A stretch of DNA of 64,000 bases from Planctomycetota bacterium (GTDB taxonomy: Bacteria > Planctomycetota > Planctomycetia > Pirellulales > Pirellulaceae). The DNA lies in assembly GCA_026692905.1 (NCBI GenBank), contig JAPLNL010000029.1, positions 61,034 to 125,033 of the forward strand. Direction: 5' to 3'. This document shows positions 35,748-44,877 of this stretch, piece after piece. The number at the start of each line of letters is the position of its first letter. The first letter of the stretch is position 1. The position numbers and the translations under genes are program-made. A model generated the notes under the pieces. The model was not told where the DNA came from and ran no database searches. It saw nothing but the letters and a program-made list of their open reading frames with translations.

Positions 35748-37487
35748 CTACTTAGCTTTCATCAAGGCAGATTGGCTCTGCTGGCGAACTTGGTCGAAAA
35801 TGGCGAAGAAGAGCTTTCTGTTTCGCTCAGCTTCTACCTCGCTCAATTCTTTACCGGATTCGAAGAATACCTGAACTTGATAAGTTTGCTGAGATACAGG
35901 CATCTCCCTGTTTTTGAGACGTTCGAAAATATTCTTTCGAACCAATTGCTCTGAGTCATTCTTACGATTGATTGGGATTCCGTTTTCGTCAAAGAACGCG
36001 AACCACACATAACCATAAAGACCATATTGGTTTTGCATTTTGAACTCTTCGGCCGTCCATGCTGGACCTGAATTCGCCGGAGCTTCGGTAGGCTTGATTT
36101 CCAATATTTTCCAGCCGTTTGATTGATAAAGGGACCAAATCGGCTGCCAGCCCGGGAACGGGAAATCAAGCGAGACGAACACCTTATTTCCTTGATCGTC
36201 AAATCTCCAAAGACGTGAATACTTTCCTTGAGTTGACATTCCAGGTTGGGTTATGTTGCGAAAATCGACTTTTTTCAGGCCACCAAATTGCTCGGGAAAC
36301 GCTTCGTCGGATGGCAATAATGCTGCCTTTCCCTCACCAATATCCACAATCAAAGCATCATTATCCGTTATCCTCATCGCGGAATAGAACGTGATCGCGC
36401 CAAAGAAAAGGCAGGCCGCTGCTGGCCCCGAGAGAGAAACCCAACTTGGCCTCCAAATCGAGAGTCCTATTCCTGTCGCCAATTGCCCCTCTACATTCAC
36501 TGGCCATCGCGTGACCTTCTGATATAGATCGATCAAACCACTCTTTTCGGTCTCTCGATTGGTCACTCGGGTGATCGGTTCGAAAATAGCAACAATGGTT
36601 TTGTGCGCAAGCCAGAAGGACAAAACTGTGGCAAGGAAAACCGCCACGGCAACCTCAGCGTGCAACCAGCCAATAGAAAAATCCGCTTTGAAATAAACCA
36701 ATCCAATCGCGATTACCAACAGTCGAAGAATATTCTCGAAAACAGCGAAAAATGGGATCGTTAGTAAGGTGATCAATCCGGACAAGAATGAGCATCTACG
36801 TATAGCAATGACCGCAATGCCAATCGCCAGAAAAGCGAAAACGCTGTCCAGGCCCGCGCAGGCAACCGAGACGCGGAACTTGCTCTCGGCGATTTGCATA
36901 TTATCACCCTCGACAATATTCGGAATGCCAAGCACATCGAGGAGTCCGTTGCAACACCAGGAAGAAATAGATTGAAGCCAATTGCTGACTTGAACATCCC
37001 TTCCACTCGGAAACGGAACCGTGACCATGAACAGCGAACCTATGGCAAATACGCGAGTCCATGCTGTCCCTCCAAACGCCGCTAACGACCAAGCTAAGAG
37101 AACAACGACAGACGCAACGTGAATCACCCAAGGAGAATACCAATAGATTCCAAAGGCTGCCGTTGCCAACCCGATCCACAATAGTACAACCGCCACTCGT
37201 CCGCGATTCAAGCTTGCTGGACGGTAACTACCTGTTCCACAAAGAAGCCACACGCCAAGTGCAATCGAAACCGGAAAATACCAAAACGCCTGTTGGCCGA
37301 TAAGCCGCCTCGATTGCATATAAAGCAGAGGGGCAACACCCAAAAGCGGCAGAAGCAATCCAGAAAACAACCACAATCGCAGCGTCGATACAGCCGAAGA
37401 ATCCATCACAAATTGAGCGGAACGTTTTTCGGCAATCTCTATGGAATCGCTCTCTTCTGAAGCCCCGGAGAAAACGGTTTTACTCAT
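35748..37487 (-). CDS. xrtU: Exosortase (planctomycete type) with fused EpsI-like domain
   Basis: 579 residues from the ATG at 37487; an in-frame TTG at 37502 is less likely. Eight or nine transmembrane helices carry the exosortase catalytic residues: Cys ~209 in SVACAGLDSVFAF, Arg ~253 in FENILRLLVIA and His ~274 in GWLHAEVAVAVF. The enzyme is thought to cleave PEP-CTERM-like sorting tails at the cell surface. After one more helix (~360-380) comes a ~200-residue extracytoplasmic domain related to EpsI (GWKILEIKPTE, YVWFAFFDENG), which in other bacteria is often a separate protein. This architecture fits the planctomycete exosortase U. It is preceded by the transglutaminase gene and followed by the TPR gene. 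Confidence 0.85.
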   Translation of the reverse strand: MSKTVFSGASEESDSIEIAEKRSAQFVMDSSAVSTLRLWLFSGLLLPLLGVAPLLYMQSRRLIGQQAFWYFPVSIALGVWLLCGTGSYRPASLNRGRVAVVLLWIGLATAAFGIYWYSPWVIHVASVVVLLAWSLAAFGGTAWTRVFAIGSLFMVTVPFPSGRDVQVSNWLQSISSWCCNGLLDVLGIPNIVEGDNMQIAESKFRVSVACAGLDSVFAFLAIGIAVIAIRRCSFLSGLITLLTIPFFAVFENILRLLVIAIGLVYFKADFSIGWLHAEVAVAVFLATVLSFWLAHKTIVAIFEPITRVTNRETEKSGLIDLYQKVTRWPVNVEGQLATGIGLSIWRPSWVSLSGPAAACLFFGAITFYSAMRITDNDALIVDIGEGKAALLPSDEAFPEQFGGLKKVDFRNITQPGMSTQGKYSRLWRFDDQGNKVFVSLDFPFPGWQPIWSLYQSNGWKILEIKPTEAPANSGPAWTAEEFKMQNQYGLYGYVWFAFFDENGIPINRKNDSEQLVRKNIFERLKNREMPVSQQTYQVQVFFESGKELSEVEAERNRKLFFAIFDQVRQQSQSALMKAK

Positions 37488-37613
37488 CGCTGCTCGTTTC
37501 AATGGTCAATGTTTGTCTCCGCGTCAAATTTCGAACGACACTTTTCCATCAATTTTAACTTGGGATTTGCATTCACGGGCGATTTTCACTGGAAATTCGC
37601 ATTTCCGCCAACA

Positions 37614-40022
37614 TTAGATCGTGGGGTTCAGGTGACTTTTTCGTTTCCCAAGGTCGGATTCTAAGGACTGTAAGGCTTGATTGATCCGAGACTGGTCCGA
37701 CTCGCTTAAACTTGCTAGTCCACCAAACCGTCGCTCGTAAAATAATTTTGAAAACAACTCAGCATCCAATTGGATCGAGTGCTGGCTGAGTGTGTTGGAC
37801 GCGGCTTGAAAAAACTCTCGCTGCGTTTGATGGCTCGATCGCTCAATCCCTACTCGATTCAACAAGCGAACGGCTTTGTTGTAAAAGTCGACACTGGAGA
37901 GAGGCCTTTGAGTAAATGGGACGCGAATTCGAATTTTCGGAATCCAAGTTGGAAAGAGCCATAGCAGCACGCGGTGGAGGGCAACGAAAAGAAATCCGAA
38001 AATGATGATGCCTACTGCAACTTGCCACGAAAACCATCGACTTGGCGACGCCAGGACTTTTACGATACCGCTGTTACTGACTTGCTCGTACCTGCTCTTT
38101 AGGGCGAGCCAAGCCTCGGAATAAGTACCATCGGACGATTCACTGAAGAGCGAAAATATCGTGCTCTGTTTTGACTTGTCCATATTGAGAATCATTTCAG
38201 ACCAATACTCTTGCATCACTCCCAATGTTTGGGCATTCGTGGACTTAAATGTCCCTCCTGCGTTGGAGCCCGCACCCGCTGGTGTCGCATCCAATCGCAA
38301 CCAAGCTCCGTCTCTGACGCAGCTCGGGATCGGAATCGAATGGGCCCTCAGTTCCTCTACTTTGAAGTATGCTTCGACCCACACATGCGCATGGCTTTGC
38401 TGCACAAGAAAATAGTCGCCAACATCGTTGTATTCGCTTGGTCGGAAGCCAACGACAAGTCGCGTTGGAATATCCATCGACCTCAAAAGCATCGCCAAAG
38501 CTGAGGCGAAATACTGACAATGCCCTTTACGTTTGTTAATCAAGAAATCCGCAATCGGATCAAGGTTACGATCAATCGGAGGGGTCAGTTTTAATGTGTA
38601 TGTAAAATCCGAACCATTTGCCAAATAATCCTCAATGAAAACCGCTCTTGCAAATTTGTCATCCTCTTCAGATTCACATTTAGTAAGAATTTCATCGCGC
38701 ACCGGAATGATCGATTGAAGCGACTCGGGGAATTCGATGAGCTCGCTTCTTCGGTAATCCATTCTTGCGCCTTTTCTTTCCTCTTCGATCAAGCAATCTA
38801 GGAGATCAGGCAATAGGGGACTGTCGATTCCGTTCTTGAATGCATAAGTAGTGTAAGAAAAGCGACGTTTTTCATTTTTTAATTGCACAGCCTCGCGCGT
38901 ATCCAGCATGCGCCAATCTCGTTTGGCAACGCTGAACCCAAGTTTCGTACGATGCTGCGAAAATGGGGCAATGGTGGGCACCACTTCCCCTAGACTTCCT
39001 TTTTCAATGATTTGAACCGTCACCGCATCGCGTTCCCTGACAAACGATTCGTCCATTTGAACGCTCATGGGTGGATCTCGCATGATTCGGGCATCGCGAA
39101 GTAGTCCCGGTTCCCCTGGCTGCCAACTCCCTCTGCGTGGACCATCAATGTATCGATGCGAAACAGTGGCACGAATGTAAGGAGGGAGCTCAGGGCGATA
39201 TGGGGTCTGCTTGCGTTCGTCTCGCATGCTCATGCGAAAAAGAGGTGTTTCGTTATTGAGCAGCTCTCCCACCATCCGCAACGAAATCTGCTCATTGAAT
39301 CCAACTCGTGCCGCACCGTTCACATTCCCATCGTACGAACCAAGATTTAAACGCGGTAACGAATAAAAGTATGCCACGGAAAAAACAAGAACCGAAAATG
39401 CAAATGGAAGAACTCCACTGCTCCAACGGGATGGCGAGTAGTAGTCTGTGTACTTTGTTCTTGTCAGCGGCGGCGATTCGACAGCTGAAAGTCTAACCCC
39501 CGAGCTTCGTTTGGTTACCAACTGCTCCTTGCCCAACCAATGCAGCATTTGCGCCCAAATCGTAGTCGACTCGGAAATCGATTCACTATGCCGCAAGTAC
39601 GAGGTAAATTGAGCTAACGCCATCATCGCTGCACAACCGATGGCAAGCATTGGCAGCATTAGTAGGCCGTAGAGTACATTGTCATTTACCAATGCGCCTA
39701 CCACCAATTCCAACAACAAGAAAACGCCCCACTGTTCGAAGACTCGCTTCGATTTCTTCTGAAACATTAACGGCAGTTGGACGTAGACCAATAGGTTTCC
39801 GACTTCGATGATTTTGTTCGTTTCCGAGTTGCTAACGAAGTCCGCAATGGCAATACCGGCTCCGGAAATCATCGCAACATACACAACCCATTTGTTCAAT
39901 GCGAACCAACCTAGGATGTCCGTGTAGACCAAGGACAGGATAAAGCAAAAACCCACCAAGACAGGCAGGTTCCAGGACTGTTTTCCCAGTCCAATCAACC
40001 CCGCAGTAATCGTTGCAAACAA
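37614..40022 (-). CDS. Transglutaminase-like membrane protein (TgpA type)
   Basis: 802 residues. About six N-terminal helices (~1-215) precede an extracytoplasmic region with a transglutaminase core. Its catalytic triad is Cys ~501 (KGHCQYFASALAMLLR), His ~544 (QSHAHVWVEAYF) and Asp ~579 (WLRLDATPAG). One helix (~680-700) and a cytoplasmic tail with a DUF4129-like pattern (NKAVRLLNRVGIERSSHQTQREF) follow. Family members cross-link or cleave surface polymers and are commonly linked to MoxR/DUF58 genes, which lie nearby on the other strand. The start is a TTG; the frame is open ~60 bases further upstream but holds no ATG or GTG, so the exact start is uncertain. Confidence 0.88.
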   Translation of the reverse strand: MFATITAGLIGLGKQSWNLPVLVGFCFILSLVYTDILGWFALNKWVVYVAMISGAGIAIADFVSNSETNKIIEVGNLLVYVQLPLMFQKKSKRVFEQWGVFLLLELVVGALVNDNVLYGLLMLPMLAIGCAAMMALAQFTSYLRHSESISESTTIWAQMLHWLGKEQLVTKRSSGVRLSAVESPPLTRTKYTDYYSPSRWSSGVLPFAFSVLVFSVAYFYSLPRLNLGSYDGNVNGAARVGFNEQISLRMVGELLNNETPLFRMSMRDERKQTPYRPELPPYIRATVSHRYIDGPRRGSWQPGEPGLLRDARIMRDPPMSVQMDESFVRERDAVTVQIIEKGSLGEVVPTIAPFSQHRTKLGFSVAKRDWRMLDTREAVQLKNEKRRFSYTTYAFKNGIDSPLLPDLLDCLIEEERKGARMDYRRSELIEFPESLQSIIPVRDEILTKCESEEDDKFARAVFIEDYLANGSDFTYTLKLTPPIDRNLDPIADFLINKRKGHCQYFASALAMLLRSMDIPTRLVVGFRPSEYNDVGDYFLVQQSHAHVWVEAYFKVEELRAHSIPIPSCVRDGAWLRLDATPAGAGSNAGGTFKSTNAQTLGVMQEYWSEMILNMDKSKQSTIFSLFSESSDGTYSEAWLALKSRYEQVSNSGIVKVLASPSRWFSWQVAVGIIIFGFLFVALHRVLLWLFPTWIPKIRIRVPFTQRPLSSVDFYNKAVRLLNRVGIERSSHQTQREFFQAASNTLSQHSIQLDAELFSKLFYERRFGGLASLSESDQSRINQALQSLESDLGKRKSHLNPTI

Positions 40023-40106
40023 TCCAAAATAGATCGAAACTCGTATGAAAATCTGCTGCTGATTTATGGTTCTACCCGTTCCAATCTCAATTGAATTCGC
40101 GATCGA

Positions 40107-41339
40107 TTACTTACGGTTGACACCAAGCGACTGCTTCACCGCCTGCACTATCCAAAGCAACGCGCCGAGCGCCAACAACATAACTAGAAACATCGGTATC
40201 AAAAGTTCCGGTGGCAAAAACATTCCCGAGCACATCTCCCAAACCCTTACCCAGTCAAGCATAACGTACAACGTCGCTGCGCATAAATAAGGTCCAAACG
40301 GAAGCGAGTTGTCGCGGGTCAAAATCCACACCACCACCACGAAAAGCATACCAAAGAACGGGGCAAGAAAAAACGCGATCCATACTATCTGCCAACCAAA
40401 AAACGCGCCTATCATTGCCATCAGGGTCACATCGCCAAAGCCAAGCGCCTCCTGGCCCATCGCCCAACATGCCACAATCCGGAACCCCCAAACCAGTCCT
40501 CCTCCAAGCCCCATCCCAAAGAGCGACGACAGCAAAGCCTCCCACTGCATAGGACCAACCATCCCATACGCAACGCACAATCCAATCATGCCCACCAACC
40601 ACAAACCTAACAGCATCTTCGTACTGGGACTTCGTCTTAAGACTTCAAAAAAGTAAATGAACGCTTTGGCTGCCCCGCGACGAGTTATCCAACGTCGATC
40701 CGCCATACCGAAGCACCAAAGACTCCAAAAAAAGAGACCCAGCAAAAGACCAAAACTCCCAGTCCAAGACGGGTTCCAACTGCCCGGCGAACTCGCTTGA
40801 AGCGGTAACGCTATTCCCTGAACCCCCGAAAAAACGGGAAGTACGATTTCGTGCAGTCGCCAATCCGGTATCGCCACTGCTCCCACAAGCCCCATGATCG
40901 TTCCAGGTATTGTTATCAAGTCTGGAATGGTTCGCTCATCGAAGTCGATAAAGGTCGCGACTGTCATCAGTGAAATCAAAAGACAAAATGCAACGAACTG
41001 GTGCCAAAGAGTGTTCTGCGAAATGGGAATCAATCCAGATGGCATGAATGCACCAGCCATGCAGTACCGATGAAGAAATACCAGAGCGATCGGCGCCGCC
41101 AGCTCAATGAGAAATGGTCGAAACCAAAACATTCGACCAAATTGCTTGGCCTCTGCGCTGCGAAATAGCCAACCTGCAATCGGTAACTTAGTCTGCCAAC
41201 TTCGAACGCCAATTTCTACGTGCGGGTTCTGCCAAGGGCTAATCGGGCGCGGGAAATAAGCGAACGAATAAATGGCAAAGTTGATCAATGGGCCGAGAAG
41301 AAGCCCAACGCCAATCAGCCCAGCCACAAATAGTCCCAT
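40107..41339 (-). CDS. Type IV prepilin peptidase (A24 family), Cys-less N-domain
   Basis: 410 residues with eight or more transmembrane helices. The two catalytic aspartate motifs are present: FIDFDERTIPDLITIPG and GFGDVTLMAMIGAFFGW. The enzyme would cleave prepilin-type leader peptides at the membrane, such as the one in the DUF1559 protein at 46731. The N-terminal cytoplasmic loop keeps the family pattern (ISPWQNP... LPIAGWLFRSAEAKQFG) but lacks the two CxxC pairs seen in PilD/TcpJ enzymes, so the zinc site and N-methylation are doubtful. The insert between the aspartates is longer than usual. It lies 31 bases after aroK on the same strand. Confidence 0.88.
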   Translation of the reverse strand: MGLFVAGLIGVGLLLGPLINFAIYSFAYFPRPISPWQNPHVEIGVRSWQTKLPIAGWLFRSAEAKQFGRMFWFRPFLIELAAPIALVFLHRYCMAGAFMPSGLIPISQNTLWHQFVAFCLLISLMTVATFIDFDERTIPDLITIPGTIMGLVGAVAIPDWRLHEIVLPVFSGVQGIALPLQASSPGSWNPSWTGSFGLLLGLFFWSLWCFGMADRRWITRRGAAKAFIYFFEVLRRSPSTKMLLGLWLVGMIGLCVAYGMVGPMQWEALLSSLFGMGLGGGLVWGFRIVACWAMGQEALGFGDVTLMAMIGAFFGWQIVWIAFFLAPFFGMLFVVVVWILTRDNSLPFGPYLCAATLYVMLDWVRVWEMCSGMFLPPELLIPMFLVMLLALGALLWIVQAVKQSLGVNRK

Positions 41340-41370
41340 ACCATTTCCCTCTAATTCAAGTTGATCAGCA

Positions 41371-41904
41371 TCAATGAATGCGTTGATACCAATCCAAAAT
41401 CAAGTCGGCCACTTTATCCATCGAGAGACCGTCGGTCGCGACCGCAAAATCAGAGACTTCGCTATACCATTCTAGTCGCTTCGCGAGTATCAAGCGAATC
41501 TCGTCCATGTCGCCAAGCTTACTGAGCTTGGGACGCCGAGCCTGCGTTAATTTGTCATTCGAAATCCGCTCAAAGATCGTCTCCGGTCTCGCTTGCAACC
41601 AAACGGTATGCCCCAAGCTACGAATGCATTCGCGGTTTTCTTGCCTCAGAACAGAGCCACCACCCAACGAGATAATGGCCGGTTGTTTGAGCGATCGCTG
41701 AAGGACAATCTGATTCGACTCTAAATCCCGAAAGCCTTGTTCACCCACCTCGGAAAACAATTCGGCGATCGTCTTACCCGCACTGGATTCAATTTCCAGA
41801 TCGATATCAATGAGCTGTCGGTTAAGACGTTGGGCCAAGCATTGTCCAACAACCGACTTCCCGCAGCCGCGGTAACCGGTTAAAAGAAGATGCTTTGAGG
41901 CCAT
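41371..41904 (-). CDS. aroK: Shikimate kinase
   Basis: 177 residues, the normal length. The P-loop GYRGCGKS is at 9-16. The shikimate-binding Asp is in LIDIDLEIE, the GGG motif in ISLGGGSVL and the lid Arg in RRPKL. It phosphorylates shikimate at the 3-hydroxyl, step five of chorismate synthesis, in the cytoplasm. ATG start at 41904. It is separated from rplU by a long palindrome and followed closely by the prepilin peptidase gene, an unusual partner for an aromatic-pathway gene. Confidence 0.95.
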   Translation of the reverse strand: MASKHLLLTGYRGCGKSVVGQCLAQRLNRQLIDIDLEIESSAGKTIAELFSEVGEQGFRDLESNQIVLQRSLKQPAIISLGGGSVLRQENRECIRSLGHTVWLQARPETIFERISNDKLTQARRPKLSKLGDMDEIRLILAKRLEWYSEVSDFAVATDGLSMDKVADLILDWYQRIH

Positions 41905-41977
41905 GGCACACCAACCATCTTGTTCGGAGATCGGGCAGATCCAATGTCGACCGGTACGGGGAAATATACCGCAGTAC

Positions 41978-42031
41978 GTAGCTGGATTCGCCAGGATTCA
42001 GTGACTTCTGAATTCTGGCGAATCCAGCTAC
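41978..42031. repeat. 24-bp-arm palindrome between rplU and aroK
   Basis: The left arm begins GTAGCTGGATTCGCCAGGAT and the right arm ends CGAATCCAGCTAC. The 24-base arms differ at one position and flank a 6-base loop. There is no U-run on either side. It probably caps the rplU transcript or is a dispersed palindromic repeat; only this copy was seen in the window. Confidence 0.85.
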
Positions 42032-42056
42032 CTTGCGAACAAGACAAAATGGAGCC

Positions 42057-42371
42057 CTAGCCTTGAATTGACTCGATTTTAATTCGAGTGTACTTTTGGC
42101 GGTGACCGGTTCGCACTTCGTAGTTCTTGCGACGACGGAACTTTTGAATGTAAATCTTCTCGCCTTGTTCAAGTCCAACAACCGAGGCGCTGACTTTTGC
42201 TCCCGTCAAGGTTGGCTGACCGAGCTTCAAACCAGCGTCACCGCCGATAGCAAGCACGCGATCGAAGTCGACTTTATCGCCAGTTACAGCGGTATCCCGG
42301 TAGTCAATATCGAGCAATTGCCCCTCTTTGACTTTGAACTGACGACCACCGTCACAAATAATCGCGTACAT
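42057..42371 (-). CDS. rplU: 50S ribosomal protein L21
   Basis: 104 residues, starting MYAIICDGGRQFKVKEGQ and ending with the typical L21 sequence IYIQKFRRRKNYEVRTGHRQ. It binds 23S rRNA in the large subunit. The ATG at 42371 is chosen; the open frame upstream to 42497 is out of family and rejected. In most bacteria rplU is followed by rpmA (L27); here the next genes on the strand are aroK and a prepilin peptidase, and no rpmA is present. Confidence 0.97.
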   Translation of the reverse strand: MYAIICDGGRQFKVKEGQLLDIDYRDTAVTGDKVDFDRVLAIGGDAGLKLGQPTLTGAKVSASVVGLEQGEKIYIQKFRRRKNYEVRTGHRQKYTRIKIESIQG

Positions 42372-42563
42372 AATTGATTCAGATACAAACGTTGCAAAAA
42401 CGAAAAGACCGGTACTGCCCCGGTTTACGGAGGTTAGAGGATAACAGCCCGATCGGCCATCGTCGAGTCCAAAGGCTCGATTTTCCCTAACAACCATTTT
42501 CGGTCGTACCCAAAAACAATTTTTCGGCTTTTCCTCCTACCGGTCTCCACTACATTGACCAGG

Positions 42564-44702
42564 ATGGCAGAACTAAATCCACCCCAGCAAGAAGCTGTCG
42601 ACACCCTTTCCGGCCCTCTTTTGGTTTTGGCGGGCGCCGGGACTGGAAAAACCCGCGTGGTTACCTTCCGCGTTGCCAATCTTATCCGAAACGGAATTCG
42701 CCCGGACCGTATTTTGGCCGTGACTTTTACCAATAAAGCCTCCATGGAAATGCAGGAGAGGATTGGACACCGGCTTAAGTTGCCTAAGAAAGTTCGGCGA
42801 GGACAAGCCGCCCCTCCAAAACCCGCAGTCGGCACATTCCATTCTCACTGCGTACAAATCTTAAAGAGGCACGCAAAGGAGCTCGGCTACCCCGAAAAGT
42901 TCACGATTTACGATCGAGGGGATGCTGAAAGCGTCGCCCGGACCGTCCTGCGAGAGATTCGAGTCCATGACGACATGCTCAAGCCAGGCGACTTTCTCAG
43001 CATCGTCAGCCGCTGGAAAAATCAAGGGATCCGCCCCGAACAAGCCGATTCGGCAGCCACGTCCGACAAAGAGCATCTCGCAGCCAGTGCCTTCAAACGC
43101 TATCAACGCTCGCTGAAAAACCACGCCGCTTTCGATTTCGACGACCTGCTGGTCTGCACGGAGCAACTCCTCACCGAGAACGACCGAGTTCGCCGAGAAG
43201 AAGCTGCCCGATACGACCACGTTCTCGTCGATGAATACCAGGACACTAACGGCACCCAGTACCGCATCATCCGCGCCCTCGCCATCGACCATCGCAATCT
43301 TTGCGTGGTCGGCGACGACGATCAATCGATCTATGGTTGGCGAGGCGCTGAGGTTCGTCACATTCTCAATTTCAAGAACGATTGGTCGGAGGCAAAGGTC
43401 GTTCGTCTCGAAGACAATTACCGCTCGACCGACGCGATTCTGCAAATGGCCAATCGTCTGATCCTTTTCAATGCACAACGACACGATAAAGTGCTCCGAG
43501 CAGCCCGCCCCAACGGCGCTCAGCCACGAATTCTTCAGTTTCCCGATGAAGCCGAAGAAGCCAAAGGCGTCGTCGAGGAAATCGATGCTCGACTCAAGAA
43601 AGACCTTACGACCCAGCCCAGAGACTTCGCGATTCTCTTTCGGACCAACGAGCAGCCACGCCCATTTGAAATGGAATTGCGCCGCTGCAAGGTCCCGTAC
43701 GTGATCACAGGTAGCCAATCCTTTTTCGATCGAAAAGAAGTTCGCGACATTCTCGCCTACTTCAAGTGGATCGCCACACCTACGGATGAATTGTCTCTGT
43801 TACGTGTAATCAACGTGCCGCCGCGCGGCATGGGGGCATCGAGCGTTGACAAACTGCTCAAGCAAGCGGTCGCGAACGGAACCAGCGTTTGGAAAATCAT
43901 GCATGACGATGCTTTCGTGAAGTCTCTCCCTTCGGCTGCACAACAAGGTATTAGCAGTTTGAAATTCCTTTACGAAGAGTTCTCGAAGAAATTCAAGGGG
44001 GCACCATCATCATCTGGCCAAACGAACTCCGAATCCACTTCCATCGAGTTCGAACGTGATGTTTCTGACCAGCCTCCGAATCTCAACGCAGATGACTCCG
44101 ACGATGCGGAGCTGCTCGAAGGCTCAGGACACATGACGCAAGCGGCCAGAGAATTCATCGATTCGATTCACTACCGACGAGAAATCAATCGCTTGTACCC
44201 CAACGCAGAAGAAGCAACAGCGAGAATCGGCTCTCTCGAAGAAGTCATCAATGCCATCGCGGAATACGAAAGCGAGTCCAATAAATCGGACCTCGGTGAC
44301 TTCCTATCCAAGGTAACGCTCGAGGGACGCGAGTTCGGATCTCCAAAAGAAAAGGAATTGCAGCGCAATGCCGTTTCCTTAATGACGTATCACAGCGCGA
44401 AGGGATTGGAGTTTCCATTTGTTTACATGGTGGGAATGGAAGAAGGAGTGTTGCCTCACAAACGGTCCCTTGTGGATAGCGCAGACGGAGTCGATGAGGA
44501 ACGGAGATTGTGTTACGTTGGTGTGACGCGAGCTCAAGACGAGTTGTCGATGACGCTACCGATGTCTCGCTTCAAGTGGGGGAAAGCAAGACCAACGTAT
44601 CCAAGCCGATTTCTCTACGAAGTAACCGGCCAAGCGGATAACCCAAACTGCGCGAAGGCAATCCAAGCAGCAACCAAGGAAGCGGTCAGGGCCATGCGTT
44701 AG
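42564..44702 (+). CDS. UvrD/PcrA-type superfamily 1 DNA helicase
   Basis: 712 residues. It contains the SF1A motifs in order: Q motif (LNPPQQEAV), Walker A AGAGTGKTR, motif Ia VTFTNKAS, Walker B VLVDEYQDTN, motif III VVGDDDQSIYGWRGA, motif IV LEDNYRST, motif V LMTYHSAKGLEF and motif VI VTRAQDEL. It is a 3'-5' helicase for repair or replication restart. It resembles PcrA/UvrD/Rep, and the exact member is not certain. The ATG at 42564 is chosen over an in-frame TTG at 42555; it places the Q motif at the N-terminus as usual. It is divergent from rplU and convergent with the RRM gene. Confidence 0.95.
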   Translation: MAELNPPQQEAVDTLSGPLLVLAGAGTGKTRVVTFRVANLIRNGIRPDRILAVTFTNKASMEMQERIGHRLKLPKKVRRGQAAPPKPAVGTFHSHCVQILKRHAKELGYPEKFTIYDRGDAESVARTVLREIRVHDDMLKPGDFLSIVSRWKNQGIRPEQADSAATSDKEHLAASAFKRYQRSLKNHAAFDFDDLLVCTEQLLTENDRVRREEAARYDHVLVDEYQDTNGTQYRIIRALAIDHRNLCVVGDDDQSIYGWRGAEVRHILNFKNDWSEAKVVRLEDNYRSTDAILQMANRLILFNAQRHDKVLRAARPNGAQPRILQFPDEAEEAKGVVEEIDARLKKDLTTQPRDFAILFRTNEQPRPFEMELRRCKVPYVITGSQSFFDRKEVRDILAYFKWIATPTDELSLLRVINVPPRGMGASSVDKLLKQAVANGTSVWKIMHDDAFVKSLPSAAQQGISSLKFLYEEFSKKFKGAPSSSGQTNSESTSIEFERDVSDQPPNLNADDSDDAELLEGSGHMTQAAREFIDSIHYRREINRLYPNAEEATARIGSLEEVINAIAEYESESNKSDLGDFLSKVTLEGREFGSPKEKELQRNAVSLMTYHSAKGLEFPFVYMVGMEEGVLPHKRSLVDSADGVDEERRLCYVGVTRAQDELSMTLPMSRFKWGKARPTYPSRFLYEVTGQADNPNCAKAIQAATKEAVRAMR

Positions 44703-44706
44703 GTAA

Positions 44707-44763
44707 TAGCACGACGCGCAAGCTAGTGAATCTATCCACTTCACTAGCTTGCGCGTCGTGCTA
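44707..44763. repeat. Palindromic dispersed repeat
   Basis: The left arm reads TAGCACGACGCGCAAGCTAG and the right arm CTAGCTTGCGCGTCGTGCTA. The best-preserved copy in the window, it lies 4 bases after the helicase stop codon. Confidence 0.93.
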
Positions 44764-44785
44764 AGGCACGCTCGCATCCACGAAA

Positions 44786-44826
44786 AAAGGGATGCTCAAA
44801 ACTGAGCATCCCTTTCGATTGTTTTT
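44786..44826. terminator. Bidirectional terminator between helicase and RRM genes
   Basis: Arms AAAGGGATGCTCA and TGAGCATCCCTTT form a 13-bp stem with the loop AAAC. A-rich sequence lies on the left and TCGATTGTTTTTT on the right, so it can act as an intrinsic terminator on both strands. This fits its place between two convergent genes. Confidence 0.9.
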
Positions 44827-44877
44827 TAACTGCTACAAGTCTATTTCTAGCTTGAGCACTGAGCCGATTTTGAAGGC

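Noticed and set aside
42372-42497. N-terminal extension of ribosomal protein L21
   Set aside because: L21 begins with MYAII...; the extra 42 codons match nothing in the family and cover the expected promoter.
42861-43718. 285-codon minus-strand frame inside the helicase gene
   Set aside because: Long only because of codon bias in the helicase gene; no recognisable domain.
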